10,384 bases of DNA from Spirochaeta sp. GTDB taxonomy: Bacteria > Spirochaetota > Spirochaetia > DSM-27196 > Alkalispirochaetaceae. The stretch spans positions 1 to 10,384 of the forward strand of contig SKHA01000034.1 in NCBI GenBank assembly GCA_007117185.1, in the 5' to 3' direction. The notes below the pieces were generated by a model. It made no database searches. It had not been told where the DNA came from and worked only from the letters and a program-made list of their open reading frames with translations. Of the stretch, positions 1 through 7,607 are shown one piece after another. Position numbers and translations under genes: made by a program. The stretch's first letter is position 1. Each line of letters begins with the position of its first letter.

Positions 1-189
1 CAGGGGGGTCTCTGCGGGGTTGTAGCCCCAGAGGTCAAACACTGATTCCATTTCCCGGGTGATCCGCCGGTGCCGCGCTGCTTCGCGGAGGTGCAGGGTC
101 TCCGTGCCGGTGGGCAGGGTCAGACTCTGTCGTTTTGCTGCGTGCTTCATCAGGTATCCCATGGTAGCAGGTTGCCCCGCTTCTGTCAT
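1..189 (-). CDS. hisZ: HisZ-like ATP phosphoribosyltransferase regulatory subunit, N-terminal fragment
   Basis: Reading leftwards from the ATG at 189, an open frame of 63 codons continues past the left edge. The translation contains LTLPTGTETLHLREAARHRR, then a helix (EMESVFDLWGYN) and PAETPL at the edge. This pattern (LP-G-x2-D/E-x-L, EAARRR, a helix, a GY motif, then TP) is the start of the class II histidyl-tRNA synthetase-like fold. HisZ, the catalytically inactive HisS paralogue that partners short-form HisG in the first step of histidine biosynthesis, fits better than HisS, which usually begins with RGTxD. The start overlaps the rsmD stop as ATGA but has no clear ribosome binding site; Met10 (162) and Met14 (150) are alternative starts. 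With only 63 residues visible, a short histidyl-tRNA synthetase-like protein of another type cannot be excluded. Confidence 0.68.
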   Translation of the reverse strand, partial: MTEAGQPATMGYLMKHAAKRQSLTLPTGTETLHLREAARHRRITREMESVFDLWGYNPAETPL

Positions 190-740
190 CGCGCCGGGCC
201 GCGGTGACGCAAAAAGGTGAGCCGGGACCCGCCGTAGTCGCGCTGGTCTACCAGCTCAAGCAGATCCTCCACCCCGGAGAGACCCTCAGACCGGGGAGCG
301 TGGATGACCACCAGCGCGTCCTCCTGAAGGGTGCGGGAGGTTGCCAGACGCCGCAGCAGGTTCTCCTTGTAGGGGTGGTTGAAGGGGGGGTCCAGGTAGA
401 CAACCGGGTAGGGGGTGCGGTTGCGCTGAACGAAGCGCTCTACCGGCTCGATGCGCAGTTGCGGCGCCGGGTCCAGGTCGTGGCAGTTGCGCAGGATCAC
501 CTCCCGTTTGCCCCGGTCCTTTTCCACCAGCACCACCGGTCGGGCCCCCCGGGAGTACGCTTCCAGCCCCACCAGCCCTGAACCGCTGAACAGGTCCAGG
601 AACGCCGCGTCCGCGATGCCGCCGAACCGCGCCTCCACAATGGAGAAGAGGGACTCCCGCATGCGGTCCATCGCCGGGCGGATCACCCCCGGGGGGCAGT
701 GGACCGTCCGTCCTCGCAACTCGCCGCCGCTGATTCTCAT
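186..740 (-). CDS. rsmD: 16S rRNA (guanine(966)-N(2))-methyltransferase RsmD
   Basis: The 184-residue protein matches RsmD, the S-adenosylmethionine-dependent enzyme that methylates G966 of 16S rRNA during small-subunit assembly. It starts with the typical MRISGGELRGR and has RPAMDRMRESLFSI (21-34). The SAM-binding motif DLFSGSGLVGLEAYSRGA spans 49-66, E73 probably contacts the SAM ribose, and the catalytic YLDPPF motif is at 115-120. The length is close to that of E. coli RsmD (198). The ATG at 740 has a strong ribosome binding site and overlaps the recG stop as ATGA. The gene's own stop overlaps the next start, also as ATGA. In many bacteria rsmD is followed by coaD, but not here. Nothing is missing or disrupted. 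Confidence 0.95.
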   Translation of the reverse strand: MRISGGELRGRTVHCPPGVIRPAMDRMRESLFSIVEARFGGIADAAFLDLFSGSGLVGLEAYSRGARPVVLVEKDRGKREVILRNCHDLDPAPQLRIEPVERFVQRNRTPYPVVYLDPPFNHPYKENLLRRLATSRTLQEDALVVIHAPRSEGLSGVEDLLELVDQRDYGGSRLTFLRHRGPAR

Positions 741-2719
741 CGTTCCTCCCGGTGGTTCTGGTTCTCAAGAACCGCCCTGACCGCGTCCCGGGCGTGGAGC
801 ATGATCTCCATATCACGGCGGATGTCTGCCAACCGGAACTGAAGATACCCTGATTGCTGCTGCCCCGCCAGATCACCGGGACCGCGAATCCGCAAGTCTT
901 CCTCGGCGATGATGAACCCGTCGGTGCTGTTGTACAGAACCTTCAGACGTTCCGTTCCCTCCACGGTGAGGGGCTCCTGGTACACCAGGATGCACCAGGA
1001 CTGGGCGCTGCCCCGGCCAACCCGCCCGCGCAGCTGATGAAGTGCCGCCAGCCCGAACAGCTCGGCGTGCTCCACCACCATCACCGTGGCGTTGGGTACA
1101 TCCACCCCCACCTCCACCACGCTGGTCGCTACCAGAGCGGCGATCTCCCCCGCTTCAAAGCGGCGCATGGTGGAGGTGCGTTCTTCTTCATCCCGGCGGG
1201 AGTGGGCCAGCCCGACGGTATGTGGTGCCAGCCGCTGCTGCAGCTCCGGGAGCATCGCCTCGGCGCTGCGAAGGTCCCGGGCGCCTCCGGCGTCGATGGC
1301 CGGGTAGACCAGGTACGCCTGGTGGCCGCAGTCCAACTGCTGCCTCACAAACGCGTACACCCGCTCGTCGTTGCCGATCCGCGCCAGGTGGGTCTTCACC
1401 GGCTGCCGTCCCGGCGGCACGGTGTGTATCGTGCTGATCTCGCTGTCTCCGAAGGCGGTGAGCGCCAGGGAGCGCGGGATGGGGGTGGCGCTCATCATCA
1501 GCAGGTCTGGAGCCGCGCCGTGGTTCAGGAGCTGCTGCCGCTGGGTTACCCCGAAGCGGTGTTGCTCGTCCACGATGACCATCCCCAGTTGCCGCCACGG
1601 CACGTCCTGGGAGAACAGCGCGTGGGTACCCACCACCAGGTCAACCTCTCCCCGGGCGATCGCCTCCACCGTCTGGCGGCGCTCGGCGCTGCGCAGACGC
1701 CCGGTGAGGATCGCCACCGCCATTCCTGCGGGCCGGGCCAGCGCAGATAGGTTGCGGTAGTGCTGGTGCGCCAGTAGCTCTGTCGGGACCAGCAGCGCCA
1801 CCTGCTGTCGGCGTTCCGCCGCGTGGGCCGCCGCCAGCAGCGCCACCAGGGTCTTTCCGGACCCCACGTCCCCCTGGAGCAGTCGCGCCATCGGCCAGGG
1901 CTGGTCCAGGTCGGCAACGATTTCCTGCAGCACCTGCTGCTGATCCGGGGTGAGGTCAAACGGCAGGGCCCCGCGGATCTCACCGGCAAAGGACCGTTGC
2001 GGCGCTGGACGCTCCCGACGAACGCCCCGGCGCCTGGCCAGGGAGCGCCGGGTCAGGTCCAGTTGGAAGGTGAAAAACTCCTGAAAAATAAGGCGGTAAC
2101 GCCCGCGCTCCAGCTGCTGCCGGGTGGTGGGCTGGTGCAGAGCCAGAACCGAATCCACCAGTGGCAGAAGGTCTTTCTCCCGTTCCAGCCCCGGCGGCAG
2201 GGTGCCAAGAAACGCCGCCAGTTTTTCCGGGAGCTGCGGGTCCTCCAGCGCCGCAGCGATCGCCCTGCGTACCACCGTCTGGGTGAGCCCCTCCGTCAGA
2301 GGGTACACCGGCAACAGAATCGCCCGGTGGGGGGTGGTTGCCCGTTCCGCCTCAAAACTCGAACTCTGGATCTCGCCGTGGCGGTACTGAAACGTCCCGT
2401 AGACCCGCAATTCCGACCCCACCGGGAACGTTCTGGCCAGAAAGGGACGCCCGAAACAGACCAGTGCCACCGGGGCACTGCCGTCGCTGAGGACGATCTT
2501 CAGGACCTGCTCGTTTCGGGCGGGGAAGAAGTCGTGGGCTACCACGGTGGCCTCGATGAGCCCCTCTCCGGCGGCGGCGGCCTGGGCGGCGGTGAGTACC
2601 CGGGTGCGGTCTTCGTAGCGCCGAGGCTCCAGAAGCAGCAGGTCCGCCAGGTTTTCCACCCCCAGGCGCTCCAGCAGCTTCAGCCGTTTGGGCCCCAGTC
2701 CGGGCAGATCAGAGAGCAC
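737..2719 (-). CDS. recG: ATP-dependent DNA helicase RecG
   Basis: RecG (660 residues here) remodels stalled replication forks and branch-migrates Holliday junctions in the cytoplasm. The N-terminal LPGLGPKRLKLLERLG (5-20) and PRRYEDR (32-38) precede the OB-fold wedge domain (about 55-125). The superfamily 2 helicase core shows Walker A GDVGSGKT (283-290), DEQH (384-387), SATPIPR (410-416), TSVVEVGVDVP (532-542) and QLRGRVGRG (562-570). The C-terminal translocation region is present (GFIIAEEDLRIRGPGDLAG, 601-619). The protein is about 30 residues shorter than E. coli RecG (693), with a short N-terminus. The GTG at 2719 is the only reasonable start: the in-frame yggT stop TAA lies just three codons upstream, and no strong ribosome binding site is visible, which suggests reinitiation after yggT. 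The TGA stop overlaps the rsmD start (ATGA). Confidence 0.97.
   Translation of the reverse strand: MLSDLPGLGPKRLKLLERLGVENLADLLLLEPRRYEDRTRVLTAAQAAAAGEGLIEATVVAHDFFPARNEQVLKIVLSDGSAPVALVCFGRPFLARTFPVGSELRVYGTFQYRHGEIQSSSFEAERATTPHRAILLPVYPLTEGLTQTVVRRAIAAALEDPQLPEKLAAFLGTLPPGLEREKDLLPLVDSVLALHQPTTRQQLERGRYRLIFQEFFTFQLDLTRRSLARRRGVRRERPAPQRSFAGEIRGALPFDLTPDQQQVLQEIVADLDQPWPMARLLQGDVGSGKTLVALLAAAHAAERRQQVALLVPTELLAHQHYRNLSALARPAGMAVAILTGRLRSAERRQTVEAIARGEVDLVVGTHALFSQDVPWRQLGMVIVDEQHRFGVTQRQQLLNHGAAPDLLMMSATPIPRSLALTAFGDSEISTIHTVPPGRQPVKTHLARIGNDERVYAFVRQQLDCGHQAYLVYPAIDAGGARDLRSAEAMLPELQQRLAPHTVGLAHSRRDEEERTSTMRRFEAGEIAALVATSVVEVGVDVPNATVMVVEHAELFGLAALHQLRGRVGRGSAQSWCILVYQEPLTVEGTERLKVLYNSTDGFIIAEEDLRIRGPGDLAGQQQSGYLQFRLADIRRDMEIMLHARDAVRAVLENQNHREER
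744..750 (-). promoter_or_regulatory. Strong ribosome binding site for rsmD
   Basis: GGGAGGA on the minus strand, with its GGAGG core four bases upstream of the ATG at 740, lies within the last codons of recG. It confirms the rsmD start and allows independent loading at the ATGA junction. Confidence 0.65.
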
Positions 2720-2728
2720 CGGACCGTC

Positions 2729-3319
2729 TTAGAAGGGAATCATTCCGGCGAACCTCATCAGAACCGTCGCCGCCAGCTGACCCACCACCAGCGTTGCCAG
2801 CAGGACTCCGCAGTAAATCAGCAGGGATTGCTGGTAACCGGTAAAGCGGCCCCGCAGAAATGGGCGCACAACCACCCCCAGCAGCGGATTCATAATCTGC
2901 TCCATGGTCCCCCAGAAGCGACCGGACTGATCCAACCCGCTGAGCAGCCCCACCAGGCGAATCACCCCGATGATCAGGAAGATCACCGTGAAAAAACGCA
3001 CCAGACTCCAGAGCATCGCGATGATGATCACCAGGACGTGCCCCACCGTCACCGTCCCGGTGAAGGCGATCTGGCTGAGAATGTTGTTGGCCAGCCCCAG
3101 AACGAGGATTCCCGCAACGGCGGAAAAATCCATCGAGCCGAAGCGCACCGGCATATTGCGCCGGAACCAGTCAAGGTACGGGTCCGTAATCGAGGCCAGC
3201 AGCTCATACGCGCGGCCGTAACCGGCGCCGCGAAACCAGGTCATGATCACGCGGATAAAGATGAGCATCATGTAAAGCGAAACGATCGTCGATGCCACCC
3301 GGGCTATGTTCTGTATCAT
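2729..3319 (-). CDS. yggT: YggT family integral membrane protein
   Basis: The 196-residue protein is strongly hydrophobic, with about four membrane segments: roughly residues 8-28, 66-86, 92-124 (possibly a long or paired segment) and 166-190. It has the tandem arrangement of the YggT family. The first repeat carries the family signature: MTWFRG, then SITDPYLDWFRRNMP and DFSAVAGILVL (26-74). The second repeat is weaker, with QIMNPLLGVVVRPFL (141-155) in the equivalent position. YggT proteins sit in the cytoplasmic membrane; their biochemical role is poorly defined, with reported links to osmotic tolerance and, in some lineages, to division or envelope organisation. The ATG overlaps the dnaE stop (ATGA), and recG follows ten bases after the stop, so the gene is very probably co-transcribed with both. 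The location between two DNA-metabolism genes gives no direct functional clue. Confidence 0.88.
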   Translation of the reverse strand: MIQNIARVASTIVSLYMMLIFIRVIMTWFRGAGYGRAYELLASITDPYLDWFRRNMPVRFGSMDFSAVAGILVLGLANNILSQIAFTGTVTVGHVLVIIIAMLWSLVRFFTVIFLIIGVIRLVGLLSGLDQSGRFWGTMEQIMNPLLGVVVRPFLRGRFTGYQQSLLIYCGVLLATLVVGQLAATVLMRFAGMIPF

Positions 3320-6300
3320 GTTTTCCAGACCTCTTGTATCAGTGGATGTTGGGCAAGTTTCTGCAGGGTATCACGTCGGGAGGAAATCTGCAGCTGCGAA
3401 CTGACCCGGATTGCCGTTTCCCCGCCGTTCTCGCCGATATGCAGGACCACCGGGGAGTTGCCGCTGTACTCCTGCAGGTCTCCCCGGAATACGTACAGCT
3501 GTTCCTCTTCCAGAGCTTCCTCCCGCAGGCGAATATGTACTGCTGCGGCATCCCGTTCGTCCAGTTCTTCCAGGGGAATCATCGAATCCAGCACCAGCTG
3601 CACCGATTCCTTGCGGTCTTCCAGCTTGCCCCGGCAGCCGATCACCGTACCGGCGATGAGCTCTTCGGCGCAGGTGCTGTACGTCTCCGGAAAAGCGATC
3701 ACCTCAACCTGGCCGTTATAGTCTTCAAGGAGACAGATCGCCATGCGGTCGCCCTTTTTGGTTACCACCGCTCGCACCTCCCGCAGGAGCCCCACCAGCT
3801 GCACCAGCTCTCCCCGGGGGGCGGTGGCAAGGCGGGAGAGGTTGACTCCGGTGGTCTCCCGCCAGCGGTCGCGCATGTCGTCCAGGGGGTGCCCGGAAAA
3901 ATAGAACCCCAGCAGCTCCCGTTCAAACTCCAGGCGGTGCATCGCCGTCCACGGCGGGTGCTCCTGGATCTGCAGGCTTGCTTCACCGGTCTCTCCGGTG
4001 TCCTCGAACAGGGACCCCTGGCCGCTCTGGCGGTTGCTGCGGGTGTGCGACGCCGCTTCCAGGTAGACGTCCAGGTTATTGAAGAGGGTGGGGCGATTCT
4101 GCCCCAGGGTGTCAAACGCTCCGGTTTGAATCAGCGTCTCGATCACCTTGCGGTTCACCGTTCGGGTGTCGATCCGCTCCAGAAAATCCAGGAAGCTCTG
4201 AAAGGCCCCCTCGTTTTTGCGGGCGGTGAGGATCGCGTCCACCGCGTTGGCCCCTACGTTTTTGATGCCCACCAGCCCGAAGATCACCTGGTCGCCAACC
4301 ACGGTGAAATACTTGTCGCTGCTGTTGATGTCCGGGGCGCGTACGGTGATGCCCATCTCCCGGGCTTCCTGCAGGTAGTCCGCAAAGGTGTCGGTGTTGT
4401 TGATCTCGTTGGTGAGGTTGGCGGCGATGAACTCCACCGGATAGTTCGCTTTAAGGAACGCCGTCTGATACGCCAGGATCGAGTACGCCGCGGCGTGGGA
4501 CTTGTTGAACCCGTAGCCGGCGAAGGGTTTGAGCAGCTCGAAGATGGTGCGGCCCTGTTCCTCAGTATACCCCTGGGTTACCGCGCCCTTGAGGAACTCC
4601 TGCTCCATGTAGTTCATCTCGGATTCTTTTTTCTTACCCATCGCCCGGCGCAGGATGTCCGCTTTGCCCAGGGAGAACCCCCCTACCAACCGGGCGATTT
4701 CCATCACCTGCTCCTGATAGACGATGACCCCGTAGGTCTCTTTCAGCACCATTTCCAGCGCCGGCAGGGGGTAGGTGATGGGGGTCCGGCCGTTCTTGCT
4801 GTCCACGAACTGGTCGATGAACTGCATCGGTCCCGGCCGGTACAGCGCGTTCAGGGCGATCAGGTCCTCGATGCGGTTGGGCCGCGCCCGCTTGAGAATG
4901 TCCTGCATCCCCGAGCTCTCAAACTGAAACACCGCCTTGCTCTGGCCGCGGCCAAGCATCTGGAAGGTGGCGTCGTCGTCCTCGGGAATTGTCTCGATGG
5001 AGAACTCGGGGTGATGGGCCCGCACCAGCGCTTCGGTGTTCTTGATCAGGGTGAGGGTCTTCAGCCCCAGGAAGTCCATCTTCACCAGCCCGCACTCTTC
5101 CAGCTGGTCCATGGTGAACTGGGTGGAGGTGGAGCCGGTGCGGGGGTCCCGGTAGAGGGGGACGTACTCCACCAGGTCCTTCTCGCCGATGACGATTCCC
5201 GCGGCGTGAGTCGATGCGTGGCGGTGCAGCCCTTCAAGGCGGCTGCTCACGTCCAGGAGCTCGCCGTAGATCTCGCCGCGCTGCGGCAGGGCGGCCAGCT
5301 CCGGCTCCTGTTCCAGCGCCTTGCTGAGGGTCATCTTCAGGTCCCGGGGCACCAGCTTGGCGATGGCGTCGGCCTCATCGTAGGAGAGCCCCAGCACGCG
5401 GGCCACGTCACGGATCACCGACTTGGTCTTCAGCGTCCCGAAGGTGATGATCTGCCCCACCTTCTCCCGGCCGTATTTGTCGGTAACGTAGTCGATCACC
5501 TCGTTGCGCCGTTCGAAGCAGAAGTCGATATCGAAGTCCGGCATGGAGACCCGCTCGGGGTTGAGGAAGCGCTCAAAGAGGAGGCCGTACTTCAGGGGCT
5601 CCACGTCGGTGATCTTCAGGGCGTAGGCGACGATGGACCCCGCGCCGGAACCGCGACCGGGCCCCACGGGGATACCGTTGTCTCTGGCGAACTTGATGAA
5701 GTCCCAGACGATGAGGAAGTAGCCGGTGAACCCCATGGAGATGATCGTCTCCAGCTCGTACTCGGTGCGGGCGCGAATCTCCTCGGTGACGGGGTGGTAG
5801 CGCTCGGCGATCCCCTGGTGGGTGATGTGTCGCAGGAAATCGTCCCGGGAGGTGAACTGCGCCGGAATACTGTACTGGGGAAACTTGGGCCCCGGCAGGT
5901 CGATCTCCAGCGTGCATTGCTCGGCAATCCGGGCGGTGTTGGCCAGGGCCTCCTGATCGTCCGGAAAGAGCTCCTGCATCTCCTGGGGGGATTTCAGATA
6001 GAACTCGGTGGTGGAGAAGCGAAAGCGGTTGGTCTCCGCCTTTTTGCGGTTGCTGCCGATGCACAGCAGGATGTCCTGGGCGTTGGCGTCGTCCCGGGTG
6101 AGGTAGTGGGTGTCGTTGGCTGCCACCAGCGGTGTTCCGGTGGCGGTGGCCAACTCCCGCAAGAGACGATTCAGGGCCTGCTGCTCCGGGATACCGTGGC
6201 TGTTCAGTTCAAGATAGACGTTCTCAGGACCGTAGATGGAGCGGTACCACTCCAGCAGCTCCCGGGCTTCGTCGCTGCGGTTTGCCAGCAGCAGCCGGGG

Positions 6301-6729
6301 AATCTCCCCGCCCATGGACCCGGTAAGGGCCAGCAGCCCTGCGGTATGCTGCTCCATCACCTCGTGGTCTATCCGCGGTCGGTAGTAGAACCCCTCAAGG
6401 TAGCCGATTGAGGAGAGCAGCCGCAGGTTGTGGTAGCCTTCGCTGTTGCGGGCCAGCAGGACGATCCGTCCGTTCCGGTTGGCGCCGTCCAGGCCGCTCT
6501 TGCGGTGGCGGGAAGCCGGGGCAACGTAGAAGTCGCACCCGATGATCGGTTTGATCTCCGCCTTGCGACACTTCTTGTAGAACTCCAGCGCACCGAAGAG
6601 GTTACCGTCGTCGGTGAGTGCCAGCGCCGGCATCTCCAGTTCCTGCGCACGTTGGACCAGCCCTGGAATCGAGGACGCTCCCTTGAGCAGGGAAAAATCA
6701 GAGTGGTTGTGCAGATGGATGAACGCCAC
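3316..6729 (-). CDS. dnaE: DNA polymerase III subunit alpha (DnaE)
   Basis: This is the catalytic subunit of the replicative DNA polymerase, 1137 residues from the GTG at 6729. The PHP domain opens the protein (HLHNHSDFSLLKGASS from residue 5). The polymerase palm contains the acidic cluster MPDFDIDF (396-403) and VKMDFLGLKT with the third catalytic Asp (about 552). YGFNKSHAAAYS is near 739-750, helix-hairpin-helix-like LVGIKNVG near 819-826, a likely beta-clamp-binding QGSLF at 904-908, GHPLDDM near 947, and an OB-fold (VQLVGLLREV onward) at about 976-1050. The length matches E. coli DnaE (1160). I chose the GTG because the family usually begins a few residues before HLH; an in-frame TTG at 6765 would add 12 residues and overlap the upstream stop. 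Neither start has a good ribosome binding site. Several PHP positions that are often metal ligands are changed (TDDGN, GRIVLLA, TGSMGGEIP), so metal-dependent PHP activity is probably lost. The stop overlaps the yggT start as ATGA. Confidence 0.97.
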   Translation of the reverse strand: MAFIHLHNHSDFSLLKGASSIPGLVQRAQELEMPALALTDDGNLFGALEFYKKCRKAEIKPIIGCDFYVAPASRHRKSGLDGANRNGRIVLLARNSEGYHNLRLLSSIGYLEGFYYRPRIDHEVMEQHTAGLLALTGSMGGEIPRLLLANRSDEARELLEWYRSIYGPENVYLELNSHGIPEQQALNRLLRELATATGTPLVAANDTHYLTRDDANAQDILLCIGSNRKKAETNRFRFSTTEFYLKSPQEMQELFPDDQEALANTARIAEQCTLEIDLPGPKFPQYSIPAQFTSRDDFLRHITHQGIAERYHPVTEEIRARTEYELETIISMGFTGYFLIVWDFIKFARDNGIPVGPGRGSGAGSIVAYALKITDVEPLKYGLLFERFLNPERVSMPDFDIDFCFERRNEVIDYVTDKYGREKVGQIITFGTLKTKSVIRDVARVLGLSYDEADAIAKLVPRDLKMTLSKALEQEPELAALPQRGEIYGELLDVSSRLEGLHRHASTHAAGIVIGEKDLVEYVPLYRDPRTGSTSTQFTMDQLEECGLVKMDFLGLKTLTLIKNTEALVRAHHPEFSIETIPEDDDATFQMLGRGQSKAVFQFESSGMQDILKRARPNRIEDLIALNALYRPGPMQFIDQFVDSKNGRTPITYPLPALEMVLKETYGVIVYQEQVMEIARLVGGFSLGKADILRRAMGKKKESEMNYMEQEFLKGAVTQGYTEEQGRTIFELLKPFAGYGFNKSHAAAYSILAYQTAFLKANYPVEFIAANLTNEINNTDTFADYLQEAREMGITVRAPDINSSDKYFTVVGDQVIFGLVGIKNVGANAVDAILTARKNEGAFQSFLDFLERIDTRTVNRKVIETLIQTGAFDTLGQNRPTLFNNLDVYLEAASHTRSNRQSGQGSLFEDTGETGEASLQIQEHPPWTAMHRLEFERELLGFYFSGHPLDDMRDRWRETTGVNLSRLATAPRGELVQLVGLLREVRAVVTKKGDRMAICLLEDYNGQVEVIAFPETYSTCAEELIAGTVIGCRGKLEDRKESVQLVLDSMIPLEELDERDAAAVHIRLREEALEEEQLYVFRGDLQEYSGNSPVVLHIGENGGETAIRVSSQLQISSRRDTLQKLAQHPLIQEVWKT
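3330..3334 (-). promoter_or_regulatory. Probable ribosome binding site for the YggT-family gene
   Basis: A minus-strand AGAGG lies ten bases upstream of the ATG at 3319, inside the end of dnaE. The match is moderate and the spacing slightly long. Confidence 0.35.
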
Positions 6730-6761
6730 GGAGCGATGATATCCCGAAGGGGTGGGGGCAC

Positions 6762-7607
6762 TCAACCAAGGCGGCGCAAAAACTGCCGGACCGCGCCGGT
6801 AGCCCGCCAGCGCCCCAGGTCGTCCAGGTGACTTCCGTACAGGGGATGCTGCTGCAACGGGGTCAGGATGATGCGCTGGTCCCGCTCGGTCAGCGGAACC
6901 GGCCGCCCGAGGATGTCCATCTCTGCTTCCCGCAGGCGCAGAATCGTCTCGCCGTTAATCAGCAGCCCCAGGCGAAATTCCTGGACCGACCCCTTCTCCA
7001 CGTGGGCCACTGCGGCCACGGTAAGTGAGTTGTCCCCGCGCGGCCAGATCGTGCCGAAGCTGTTCAGCGACCAGTTGCTCCACTCGGTGAGGGGGATGCG
7101 CAGGCGGGTAAGGATGTCTCCGGGGTTGGGCCTGAAGTTGGCCAGCGCCAGGGTGTGTCCGCGACCGCCCCGACGCAGGTCGAGGCGGGTGTCCAGAAGC
7201 TGCAGCACCAGCGTCACCGGCAGAATCTGATCGGGGATGCACACGGCACCCCCCAGAGTGGCCAGGTTGCGCACCGGTGGCGGCCCGGTGCGCTCCAGCG
7301 CGCGCAGCAGAACCGGCGGCAGGAAGCGGCTGCCTGCTTCCCGAAGGCGGGCTACCACCACCGCGGCGCCCACGTCGACGTGAATCTCGCTGCGGACAAC
7401 CCGCTTCAGCTCGCGGATCGCGTGCAGCGTGAGAATTGCCCCGTGAGGCCCCTCCAGCTGGTCATCGTCCTGCTCCGGAGTGGAGCGGCCCTGGGCCCAC
7501 CATGTTCCTCCCGCCCACAGGGGAATCCTGGGGTTCCTTTTCACGATCTGTATCGCCTCGGCGAGGGTCGTGGGTACGAATACCGGGCTATCGGCGATTT
7601 CGCTCAT
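6762..7607 (-). CDS. Xanthine dehydrogenase/CO dehydrogenase-like FAD-binding subunit
   Basis: The 281-residue protein matches the medium, flavin-binding subunit of molybdenum hydroxylases (FAD_binding_5 plus the CO dehydrogenase flavoprotein C-terminal domain). The N-terminal VPTTLAEAIQIV leads into the AGGT flavin-binding segment at 32-35. The second signature, VRNLATLGGAV (112-122), corresponds to the usual RNxATxGGN, with Ala where Asn is common. It is followed by PDQILPVTLVLQLL, in place of the typical D-x2-P-x-L segment, and FRPNPGDILTRLRIP. The C-terminal half is degenerate but retains RGDNSLTVAAVA. The length is near the low end for the family. A strong ribosome binding site precedes the ATG. 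The TGA stop (6764-6762) overlaps a potential TTG start of dnaE at 6765. Role by homology: passes electrons from the Fe-S subunit to NAD+ or another acceptor; the real acceptor is unknown. Confidence 0.85.
   Translation of the reverse strand: MSEIADSPVFVPTTLAEAIQIVKRNPRIPLWAGGTWWAQGRSTPEQDDDQLEGPHGAILTLHAIRELKRVVRSEIHVDVGAAVVVARLREAGSRFLPPVLLRALERTGPPPVRNLATLGGAVCIPDQILPVTLVLQLLDTRLDLRRGGRGHTLALANFRPNPGDILTRLRIPLTEWSNWSLNSFGTIWPRGDNSLTVAAVAHVEKGSVQEFRLGLLINGETILRLREAEMDILGRPVPLTERDQRIILTPLQQHPLYGSHLDDLGRWRATGAVRQFLRRLG

Noticed and set aside
1823..3721. A 632-codon plus-strand open frame spanning recG, yggT and the end of dnaE
   Set aside because: It crosses three real genes on the other strand, is rich in Gln, His, Arg and Pro, and then turns Ser/Arg rich; no domain or ribosome binding site supports it.
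3292..6411. A very long open frame (1039 codons) on the plus strand opposite dnaE
   Set aside because: It lies antisense to an unmistakable dnaE, has no recognisable domain, and has the skewed composition (Val/Leu/Gly/Gln/His rich) of a complement frame in GC-rich codon-biased DNA. Long shadow frames are expected here.
6730..6762. Possible small hairpin (CCC TTC GGG) just upstream of the dnaE GTG, considered as a terminator or regulatory stem
   Set aside because: Only three base pairs with a three-base loop and no following T run, so it is too weak to call.
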